NCBI GenBank assembly: GCA_002498525.1
Contig: DAHR01000012.1
Span: forward strand, 1-34,754
Direction of reading: 5' to 3'
DNA length: 34,754 bases
Origin: Euryarchaeota archaeon UBA58
GTDB taxonomy: Archaea > Thermoplasmatota > Poseidoniia > Poseidoniales > Thalassarchaeaceae
The notes under the pieces were generated by a model. It worked only from the letters and a program-made list of their open reading frames with translations, had not been told where the DNA came from and made no database searches. This document shows positions 24,463-31,341 of this stretch, piece by piece (within the stretch, counting starts at the first letter, position 1; the number at the start of each line of letters is the position of its first letter). Position numbers and translations under genes: made by a program.

Positions 24463-25515
24463 TCACGATCTGTTGGTGCGTCCCGCACCACGATGCCCGA
24501 TGAGCCTCACAGCCTCCCAGGGCATCGACGCCTCGCTGGTCTCCTCGAGCAGATGATCCATGCTGCGTGCCCAGTTCCAGCGAGTCTTCCAGGTTTCAAT
24601 CTGAATCTGTCGTTCTGAGTCACTCAATTCATGCCACGGCGTCTTTCCATCCGGCATCGTTGCAGGTCTCAGTCGCCGTTGTTGTCCCGACGGTAGAATC
24701 TCGATCCCGGGGTCGAGATCATCGGTGATGACCGACATGCCGCCCTCGAGGAGTTCGTGTTCGAGGGCGAGACCAGCGGACCAGACGAAGACAGGGAATC
24801 CTGCTCTGCGCCGGTTGAATTTCTCGAGTTGGCTACCAGATATGCCGGCGGTCTGGCCCATCGTCAGGTGGCGCTTGAAGCCATGAATGTAGTCGATGGC
24901 AACGGGAAGCAACGGTGCTCCGGCCAATCGATGCGAATTGACAAGCCCGATCAATGAGTGCCCGATGAAAGAAGGAGTACTCACGATCTTCTGGACGAAT
25001 GAACCACCCCATTGTCTCATATGGGGTTGTAGTCTTGCGAATTTGAGATCACTGCCCGACGTCTTCACAGCCTGGTCGAGGGTCGAGTCAAAGGAATAGA
25101 CGACGCAGTTAGACTCGGGAACACCAATCTCATCCAGCATCTCATCGAGCCGCTCGATCATCCGCGTGAGATGCTCTCTACGGCCCACTTTGCTGGTCCA
25201 ACCCCCGCCCTTCCCACTCGACGGATGCGGCGGCTTCAATTCGATGCAAACAAAACGAGCCTCCTCTACCCAAGGACGAGCGAAATCGCTCTGAGACAGT
25301 AACGACTCAAAGCTCTCCGCTTCGTCTGACAATTCTGACGAAGTATGCTGTTCGGGAAAGCGTCCCGTGGGGGTGCGGGGGTCGTGGTGTAAGACTAATT
25401 CTTCATCTGTAGTCAATCGGAGATCGAATTCAACCCCGTCACTGACCATCATCCCGTGGACCAATGCATCAACCGAATTCTCGCGAGGCTGAAGCCACTC
25501 TGCCCCCTCTGACAC
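24463..25515 (-). CDS. Glycerophosphodiester phosphodiesterase-like protein, apparently circularly permuted
   Basis: 350 aa. GDPD enzymes hydrolyse glycerophosphodiesters to glycerol-3-phosphate. The N-terminus begins with LQPRENSVDAL (the P-E-N-T region), then VEFDLRLT with metal residues Glu29 and Asp31, and HHDP with catalytic His44; later VITDDLDP is the last barrel strand. The first strand with the essential HRG motif is missing from the N-terminus. Instead, the very C-terminus reads VRLIGHRGAGRTNRS (His341), after a linker of about 70 residues. This fits a circular permutation. A TTTCATT box 28 bp upstream of the GTG supports that start. No signal peptide is visible, so it is probably cytoplasmic. 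Confidence 0.8.
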   Translation of the reverse strand: MSEGAEWLQPRENSVDALVHGMMVSDGVEFDLRLTTDEELVLHHDPRTPTGRFPEQHTSSELSDEAESFESLLSQSDFARPWVEEARFVCIELKPPHPSSGKGGGWTSKVGRREHLTRMIERLDEMLDEIGVPESNCVVYSFDSTLDQAVKTSGSDLKFARLQPHMRQWGGSFVQKIVSTPSFIGHSLIGLVNSHRLAGAPLLPVAIDYIHGFKRHLTMGQTAGISGSQLEKFNRRRAGFPVFVWSAGLALEHELLEGGMSVITDDLDPGIEILPSGQQRRLRPATMPDGKTPWHELSDSERQIQIETWKTRWNWARSMDHLLEETSEASMPWEAVRLIGHRGAGRTNRS

Positions 25516-25539
25516 AGATGCTCGCAGGGCCTTTGGCGT

Positions 25540-25546
25540 AATGAAA
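25540..25546 (-). promoter_or_regulatory. TATA-like box TTTCATT before the GDPD gene
   Basis: Minus-strand TTTCATT centred 28 bp from the GTG at 25515, without a ribosome-binding site between. It indicates a leaderless start and that the coding region does not extend further upstream; an in-frame stop occurs at 25582-25584. Confidence 0.45.
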
Positions 25547-25620
25547 TCGAGCCTAACCTGGTTTTTTGTTCCGCCCCAATGCTAAAACCCTGACAAGCCC
25601 ACCGAGCCGTAGGTATCACC

Positions 25621-27546
25621 ATGTCAGCAGCAGTCGAACTAGACAGATCCTCAGACCCGAAAGCAGTGCGAGGATACGCATTCTATGATTGGGGGAAGTC
25701 TGCTTTCGAGACTAGCGTTACGACCGCCGTCGGACCTGCCTGGTTCGCCTATCTCTTCTTGAAAGCCAATGGATTGGAGGCGACGATAATTGGGCAGGAC
25801 ATGACTGCTGATGCAGTCTGGTCATTCGGAGTGACGATCGCCGCGCTCTTCGTCGCCGTCTTGAGTCCTTCTTTCGGCGTCATCGCCGATCGTCGAGCAA
25901 TCAAGATGTGGTGGTTACGGATTCTGACGATAATCGGCGCGGGCTCTACTTTCCTTCTTGCCTTCGCGCCGATGTTCGGATTATCGATGCAATGGGTCTG
26001 GTTGATCATCATGTTCGTGGTCGCCAACGTCGGCCTGAATGGAGCTGGGGTATTCTACAATGCTCTGTTGCCACACATGGGTAGAAACGATGAGATGGAC
26101 CGCATCTCGAATCTCGCTTATGCCTACGGTTACCTCGGTGGTGGCATATTATTGGCCATTCATCTCGTCATGGTCCTCTCAATCGATGGAGATTGGGTGA
26201 TTCCATTCGTCATGGCTTCATCTGGGGTTTGGTGGATGGCATTCGCCATGATCACCTTCTCCTGGGTTCCCGAACCGCCCATCGAGAATGAGATGGAGAG
26301 CATGAGCATCGGTGAATCTGCCCGCTTGGCCATCCGTGAGTTGAAGAAGACTCTCGGAGAGGTCGAGAAGTTCCGAACCTTGTTCATCTACATGCTCGCT
26401 TTCTTCTTCTTCATCGATGGCATAAACTCCGTCACCGCGCTCGCGGGAATCTATGGCGTGACCGTCCTCGGCCTGACCACAACTGCGCTGATCACGACAA
26501 TCCTCGTGATTCAATTCGTCGCTGCACCCTGCGCGATTGGATTCACGAAATTAGCCGAGAAAACATCGACAAAAGAGGCTCTCATGTTGTCGCTTGTGCT
26601 CTGGGTCGTGATGATCTTCGGCGCGATGTCATTCGCCCCGCTGAGCCTAGTGGCTCACGAGGATTATGACATCCAATTCGATTGGGATACCGATGGTGAC
26701 GGCATCATGGATGCCGATGATGAGAACATCGATGGTGACTGGTTCAGCAATGAAGAGGAGATTGCTGCTGGCACCGACCCCTATGATGTGTCGAGTATGC
26801 CTGAGGGTATGACCTCTCGTTGGTTAGAGGAAAGGATGGCAGGAGCTGGGAGTTACTTGGTTCAGGCCGGACCTTCGGCTTACGCCAACGATTTGTCTCG
26901 GGACGAGGGTGAACAAGAATGGGCAGATACCTGGTCATCGATAATGCCGATTCATGTCAATGAGGATATCGATGAGCGTCGGATCTACAATTTCAACGAT
27001 CCAGAAGAGGGTCCCATATCTGTCGCCGACACTGATTCTGTAACTCAATTCCTAGCCACTTTCGGAGATGGGAACAGATTCAGTGTCAGCGTTCGCGGTG
27101 GCGATGCAGATGGAGACTCTATCGGAAACGATCACCCAACGAGCCTCGGGGATGGTCCAATGGATGCCCTCCCTGCAGCAGTTCGTGGCGCAGTATGGGA
27201 ACCACTAGGATTCGGTGTAACATTGCAATTCTTGCTTCTAGGATGCTTTGCTGGCGCCCTTCTAGGAGGCTCACAGGGCTTGTCTCGTTCAATTTTCGGC
27301 CAGATGGTACCCGAGACTAGAAGTGCTGAATTCTTCGGCTTCTTCGGCTTCTTTGGTAAAGTTGCAGCCCTAATGGGTCCACTGATTTACGGTATCTTGA
27401 CTGTGATGTACGATAGCAGAGTCGGTGTCGCCAGCCTCAGCGTCTTGATTATCATAGGCACTTTGTTGATGCTCAAGGTTGATGTCGATGCTGGCGTTGC
27501 CGATGCTCAGGCAGAAGATGCGCGCAACCGCGGAATCGAAGTCTGA
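25621..27546 (+). CDS. UMF1/Atg22-like MFS transporter with Ca-motif insert
   Basis: 641 aa, about twelve membrane segments. The opening RGYAFYDWGKSAFET is the hallmark of the UMF1 (Atg22-like) branch of the major facilitator superfamily, whose members export amino acids or other small molecules. Typical length is about 430-450 aa. The excess is an insert at about residues 345-520, between two helices and probably outside. It contains DTDGDGIMDADD near residue 356 and DADGDS near 495, like calcium-binding thrombospondin type-3 or EF-hand loops, plus an EEIAAGTDP segment often seen after such loops. The substrate is unknown. An AT-rich TGCTAAAACC lies about 36 bp upstream of the ATG. Confidence 0.83.
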   Translation: MSAAVELDRSSDPKAVRGYAFYDWGKSAFETSVTTAVGPAWFAYLFLKANGLEATIIGQDMTADAVWSFGVTIAALFVAVLSPSFGVIADRRAIKMWWLRILTIIGAGSTFLLAFAPMFGLSMQWVWLIIMFVVANVGLNGAGVFYNALLPHMGRNDEMDRISNLAYAYGYLGGGILLAIHLVMVLSIDGDWVIPFVMASSGVWWMAFAMITFSWVPEPPIENEMESMSIGESARLAIRELKKTLGEVEKFRTLFIYMLAFFFFIDGINSVTALAGIYGVTVLGLTTTALITTILVIQFVAAPCAIGFTKLAEKTSTKEALMLSLVLWVVMIFGAMSFAPLSLVAHEDYDIQFDWDTDGDGIMDADDENIDGDWFSNEEEIAAGTDPYDVSSMPEGMTSRWLEERMAGAGSYLVQAGPSAYANDLSRDEGEQEWADTWSSIMPIHVNEDIDERRIYNFNDPEEGPISVADTDSVTQFLATFGDGNRFSVSVRGGDADGDSIGNDHPTSLGDGPMDALPAAVRGAVWEPLGFGVTLQFLLLGCFAGALLGGSQGLSRSIFGQMVPETRSAEFFGFFGFFGKVAALMGPLIYGILTVMYDSRVGVASLSVLIIIGTLLMLKVDVDAGVADAQAEDARNRGIEV

Positions 27547-27585
27547 ATGGCGTACGGCAGACGGCTGTGACCCGACACCTCGGGC

Positions 27586-27604
27586 TTCACTCGCCGCGAG
27601 TGAA
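27586..27604. terminator. Hairpin at the convergent ends of the UMF1 and tatC genes
   Basis: TTCACTCG pairs with CGAGTGAA (8 bp, 3-base loop). It covers the last codons and stop of tatC and lies 40 bp after the UMF1 stop. Its placement suits a shared convergent terminator, though part of the symmetry is coding sequence. Confidence 0.35.
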
Positions 27605-28348
27605 CCGGTCGTAGAGCAAGGCAAGTTCGAGCAGGATGAGCATAGGACCGCCGACGAGGAACATCGAGAGAGGGTCCGGTGGCGAGAGGAAAGCACCGAT
27701 TGCAGCGGCGCAGAACCAGAGGATTCCTCGGTTCTCGGTGAAGGTTCTGCGCTCGACGATTCCAGCACGAACCAGCATCACAGCGAAGATCGGAACTTGA
27801 AAACTAACCACCGAGCCAAAGTAGAGGCCGGTGATGAAGCCGATCCAAGAGCGCAGTTGCCAAGTCGAATCAATTCCTGCAGCACTCGCATCGGCAGCTA
27901 GGTAATCAAGAAGGAAGGGAACCAGTATCATGTGTGCGTAGAGGCCGCCCAGAGCCCCCAATCCGAGCACAGCGATGAGAGCCTGCAATAATCGAGCAAT
28001 GCCCCCTCCACTTCCAACCACCGCCATACGCTTGCCCTCGGCTATGATGCGGCGTCCGTTCCACGCGAGGTCGCCGATGAGGGTTGCAGCAAAGAGAGCG
28101 ATGCCTATCTGGCTGGCGATCCTCAATTTCAGAAGGATGATCTCCATCGGTTGCAGGATGATGATTTCGACGCCTACAGGACGATAGCCTTCGGCCTCGA
28201 TCAACCACTCGATGGCCCACTCAGCGGCTGGATAACCCGCGATGAAGCCGAAGATGAACATCCCAATCAGAAGGGAAGCACGTCCACGTAGGTGGGCGAC
28301 GATGGCTCGGAGCTCAGCCCTCGGCAGCAGGTCGCCCGAAGCCGTCAT
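27587..28348 (-). CDS. tatC: Sec-independent (Tat) protein translocase subunit TatC
   Basis: 253 aa. TatC is the membrane receptor for twin-arginine signal peptides of folded exported proteins. Six hydrophobic segments are visible. The hallmark AFLSPPDPLSMFLVGGPMLIL sits before the last helices, with an early HLRGR segment and a conserved QPMEIILLKLR stretch. The start ATG at 28348 (rather than GTG 28366) has TTTCACC 27 bp upstream. No tatA gene is in the window. It follows the DRG GTPase gene by 47 bp on the same strand but seems to have its own promoter. Confidence 0.9.
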   Translation of the reverse strand: MTASGDLLPRAELRAIVAHLRGRASLLIGMFIFGFIAGYPAAEWAIEWLIEAEGYRPVGVEIIILQPMEIILLKLRIASQIGIALFAATLIGDLAWNGRRIIAEGKRMAVVGSGGGIARLLQALIAVLGLGALGGLYAHMILVPFLLDYLAADASAAGIDSTWQLRSWIGFITGLYFGSVVSFQVPIFAVMLVRAGIVERRTFTENRGILWFCAAAIGAFLSPPDPLSMFLVGGPMLILLELALLYDRFTRGE

Positions 28349-28371
28349 GGCATCGCGTGAACCCACCCATA

Positions 28372-28378
28372 GGTGAAA
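28372..28378 (-). promoter_or_regulatory. TATA-like box TTTCACC before tatC
   Basis: Minus-strand TTTCACC centred at 28375, exactly 27 bp from the ATG at 28348. The sequence and spacing are identical to the box before the PqqB-like gene. Confidence 0.42.
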
Positions 28379-28395
28379 TCATCGCTGGATTAGAC

Positions 28396-29511
28396 TCACT
28401 TTCTGATGATGATGGTCAGAAGGTCTTCGTCCTTCAACAGATGGTCGAGGCCGACACGCTGCCAGTCGAATTTCGCGCTCGGCCCCTTGACGCGCGCATA
28501 GCGGAACCTGCGGACGAAGTCGCGATGCAATTTGACGCAGACATCGCGAACGGTTGAGGTGTTCTTGACAATCAGGGGCTCGATGAGGTCAGCTTCCTGC
28601 CCCTGAGGTTTGAGATAGATCGACATAAAATGGAGATTATCGAAGATGAAATCCTTCATCGCCTCGATGCCCTCGCCGGTTAATGCCGAAACCGGCAGAA
28701 CCGGCCAACCTATCGGCAATTGTTCACAGGTCTCGTCTAGTTCCGCCTTACTAGCGAGGTCGATCTTGTTGAGGATGACGACCGCATCCGAATAGACTCT
28801 GTTTCCAGCCAAGGTGTCGACGATATGGTCGTCGGTGACATCAGTTCTGAGAGTGATATTCGCAGAGACGATTCCGAAGCTTCTGATGATTCCTTGGATC
28901 TCCTCAGTCTCAAGATTTGTCTGTTCTAGCGTGGAGCGCACAACGATACCACCTCGCTCGGTCCTATCGATGAAAACCTGCGGCTTAGGGTCATTCAATC
29001 TCATCCCTGCATTCCATAATTCCTTGTCCAAGATGTGGAAATGTGAGCCTTGGAATGGGTCGATGACATACAGCACCATATCGCAACTGCGAATCACATT
29101 GAGAATCTCACGACCTCGACCTTTACCCTCGGAAGCGCCCTTGATGAGACCCGGTAGATCGAGAATCTGAATCGTCGCCCCGCGATGATGCAAGACTCCG
29201 GGAATGCAAGTCAGGGTAGTGAAAGCGAAACCACCGATATGAGAATCGGCATCAGTCAATTGCGAGATCAGACTGGATTTCCCGACGCTCGGAAAGCCAA
29301 CCAGTGCAACCGAAGCGTCGCCCGATTTCCTGACCTCGAAACCAGGGCCCCCGCCGCTCGATTTCGCATGGGCCTGAGCCTTTTCCTTACGCACGCGGAG
29401 TGCTGCGATTTTTGCTTTGAGTTTGCCGATATGGCCTTGCGTAGCCTTGTTGTACTTGGTTTTGGAGATCTCCTCCTCAATGGATTTGATTTGATCCTCG
29501 ATGGTCGCCAC
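28396..29511 (-). CDS. DRG-family GTP-binding protein
   Basis: 371 aa. Archaeal and eukaryotic DRG proteins are Obg-type GTPases associated with ribosomes. An N-terminal helical hairpin (residues 1-50, Lys/Glu-rich) precedes the G domain: G1 GFPSVGKSS near residue 72, the glycine-rich switch region SHIGGFAFTT, G3 DLPGLIKGA, G4 NKID and G5 SALTG. A C-terminal TGS domain ends with IVKNTSTV...DVCVKLHRDF and an RVGLDH segment. The GTG at 29511 is preceded by GGAGGTG (29517-29523), 5 bp away. It is divergent from the DUF1801-like gene. Confidence 0.93.
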   Translation of the reverse strand: MATIEDQIKSIEEEISKTKYNKATQGHIGKLKAKIAALRVRKEKAQAHAKSSGGGPGFEVRKSGDASVALVGFPSVGKSSLISQLTDADSHIGGFAFTTLTCIPGVLHHRGATIQILDLPGLIKGASEGKGRGREILNVIRSCDMVLYVIDPFQGSHFHILDKELWNAGMRLNDPKPQVFIDRTERGGIVVRSTLEQTNLETEEIQGIIRSFGIVSANITLRTDVTDDHIVDTLAGNRVYSDAVVILNKIDLASKAELDETCEQLPIGWPVLPVSALTGEGIEAMKDFIFDNLHFMSIYLKPQGQEADLIEPLIVKNTSTVRDVCVKLHRDFVRRFRYARVKGPSAKFDWQRVGLDHLLKDEDLLTIIIRK

Positions 29512-29607
29512 TCCAACACCTCCAATCCGACCACAGGGACGTTACCACGGGCCCGCGTGCAGTTCTTCAACCCGATGCAATCGAAGGGCTGACAGGTGGG
29601 GGAAGCG

Positions 29608-29614
29608 TTGTATT
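29608..29614 (+). promoter_or_regulatory. TATA-like box TTGTATT before the DUF1801-like gene
   Basis: Centred 27 bp upstream of the ATG at 29638, supporting that start over the in-frame GTG at 29596. Confidence 0.35.
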
Positions 29615-29637
29615 CGAGGCAATGCCTCGGCAACTCG

Positions 29638-30009
29638 ATGGAATGGGTCAAGAATCCCACTCTGCTTCCTCTGTGGGACAGGCTTCGAGTAATCGCCAAA
29701 GAGCACGAGGGTGCGCTCGATCTGCTGAGGGATGATCCGGGATATTACAAATTGGTTCGAAAGCGATCTGGCTCGCAATTCGATCCGTTTCTGGCTATCT
29801 GCATTCAGCGGCAGCACGTCTCACTCTATCTGACGCCACTGTATCGGCATCCACACTTGACGAGTGAGATGCCGGCTGTTCTTCGGACTCACAAGACTGG
29901 GAAGTGCACTCTGCGTTTCTTCGCTGAGGATGATGCTGCGATCGAGCATGTGGGGGCGTTGTTGCAGAATTCTCTGATGGCGTGGGTAGAGGCTGGGCTG
30001 ATACGTTAA
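29638..30009 (+). CDS. Small DUF1801-like protein
   Basis: 123 aa, soluble. The centre reads FLAICIQRQHVSLYLTPLY followed by a K-x-GKCTLRF strand and a C-terminal helix, a pattern like the YdhG/DUF1801 small alpha-beta fold. The match is weak and function is unknown. Start chosen at ATG 29638 from the promoter position; GTG 29596 would add 14 residues. It is probably the first gene of a three-gene unit with the next gene and nadM. Confidence 0.5.
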   Translation: MEWVKNPTLLPLWDRLRVIAKEHEGALDLLRDDPGYYKLVRKRSGSQFDPFLAICIQRQHVSLYLTPLYRHPHLTSEMPAVLRTHKTGKCTLRFFAEDDAAIEHVGALLQNSLMAWVEAGLIR

Positions 30010-30046
30010 TCGAGGGCGGCGTGCAGGACTGAATGGAGGCGAGGTG

Positions 30047-30730
30047 ATGGTCGATGTGATGCTGAGATTGGTCGACAAGGCGACTCTTGGTCGATTGCTT
30101 GAGATGCCGCTCAGTAGACTGGTTTCTGGTTTTGAGACGGGGGCTTTCAGAGATTTACGGCCCGAATCAGACCCACGTTACCATCGCGGCTTCGATGTCG
30201 ACTTGGAGGGCGATTTTCTCGAGTGGATCGACAAGGCCGATGGCTTGGATCTGGGCGCTCCACTCGCTGATCAAGACATTTCTGTTAAATCCCAGTGCGT
30301 TGCCTTGCTACTGCTCGCAGAATGGTCGGTCAGCGCCGAATGGAGATGCTGGGATGGACGGCTCTTTCTCTATGTCGAGCCGATTCTAGGGGGGCGAATC
30401 GAGAGTGTTACCGAATTCCTCTCGGCCGATTTGTGGTATAGGTTCTCGGCTGCGATCTCCGCTTCCGATCGTGAATCTTACTCAGAATCCGTCATCCTCG
30501 ATTGGATGGCTCGGCGGGAAGACCTCGACGAGACTCTGGATCCGAGCCAAGATCCGCGCATCCTACCGACGATGGAGTCTCACAAGAGCCTTACTGAGAG
30601 CCTCTTTGACTTTCTCGAAATGGCTCGAACAGAAGCCAACGCTCTGCTCATCGGTCGTGAGTTCCTGTCGGCTGATTCATGGGTGCTTGGCGGCCAGACT
30701 CTGGGTGAGAGGGCAGGGGTGAGTGAATGA
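30047..30730 (+). CDS. Hypothetical protein coupled to nadM
   Basis: 227 aa, acidic, no signal peptide or membrane helix. I do not recognise a family. Visible features are a helical N-terminus, a WRCWDGRLFLYVEP strand pair in the middle, and a helical C-terminal third. GGAGG at 30035-30039 lies 7 bp before the ATG at 30047; the adjacent GTG 30044 is also possible. Its stop overlaps the nadM start by 4 bp, so both are made from one mRNA, which hints at, but does not prove, a role linked to nicotinamide nucleotide metabolism. Confidence 0.65.
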   Translation: MVDVMLRLVDKATLGRLLEMPLSRLVSGFETGAFRDLRPESDPRYHRGFDVDLEGDFLEWIDKADGLDLGAPLADQDISVKSQCVALLLLAEWSVSAEWRCWDGRLFLYVEPILGGRIESVTEFLSADLWYRFSAAISASDRESYSESVILDWMARREDLDETLDPSQDPRILPTMESHKSLTESLFDFLEMARTEANALLIGREFLSADSWVLGGQTLGERAGVSE

Positions 30731-31341
30731 CAGACCTGCCGATGACCCCCGAGCCACCCGAGAATCCACCCATGGCCGGAATCGTGGTAATCGGCCGTTT
30801 CCAACCTCTGCATTTCGGCCATGCAATTCTCTTGCGAGCAGCTGCGGAACAGCGTGCTGCACATGCAGCGGATTCGACGCTGATAATCGGCATCGGCTCG
30901 GCAAACCGCCCCTCGACTCTGGCAAATCCGTGGACCGCTGAGGAGCGCGAGAGCATGGTCACTGCCTGGCTTGAGGCAGAAGGCATCGAGAACACCCACA
31001 TCTGCTCGATTCCGGACATCGAAGATCCACCCAATTGGGTGCGGCATGCCGAACGATACCACGGTGAAGCTGGCTGCATCTTCACCACCGACTTCGACAC
31101 TGCCGAACTCTACACAGCGGCAGGCTGGGATGTTGTTCTCCTGCCGCTCGAGCAACGTGAAAACTACGAAGGCTGGAGAGTTCGCGAGACTGCGCGTATG
31201 CTCAGCACCGTGCACGACGAAGAGGCGGTGCGCTCAGTGCTCGGCAGCCTGGTACCATCATCGGTTCTCGACCTTCTGATCAACACCGATTCCCTTGCCC
31301 GCCTAGCCTACATGGGCGAAGGTGGAGAGCCCGTCGGCTGA
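30727..31341 (+). CDS. nadM: Nicotinamide-nucleotide adenylyltransferase, archaeal type
   Basis: 204 aa. Joins NMN (or NaMN) with ATP to give NAD+ (or its acid form). The nucleotidyltransferase motif is GRFQPLHFGH (H-x-G-H) near residues 23-32, followed by GIGSANRPST and a NPWTAEER segment. The C-terminal VRETARML replaces the usual I-S-x-T-x-I/R motif. An N-terminal Pro-rich tail of 15 residues precedes the fold; ATG 30772 is an alternative start, but the ATGA overlap with the preceding gene favours 30727. The stop abuts the stop of the convergent lipoprotein gene with no bases between. Confidence 0.93.
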   Translation: MTDLPMTPEPPENPPMAGIVVIGRFQPLHFGHAILLRAAAEQRAAHAADSTLIIGIGSANRPSTLANPWTAEERESMVTAWLEAEGIENTHICSIPDIEDPPNWVRHAERYHGEAGCIFTTDFDTAELYTAAGWDVVLLPLEQRENYEGWRVRETARMLSTVHDEEAVRSVLGSLVPSSVLDLLINTDSLARLAYMGEGGEPVG

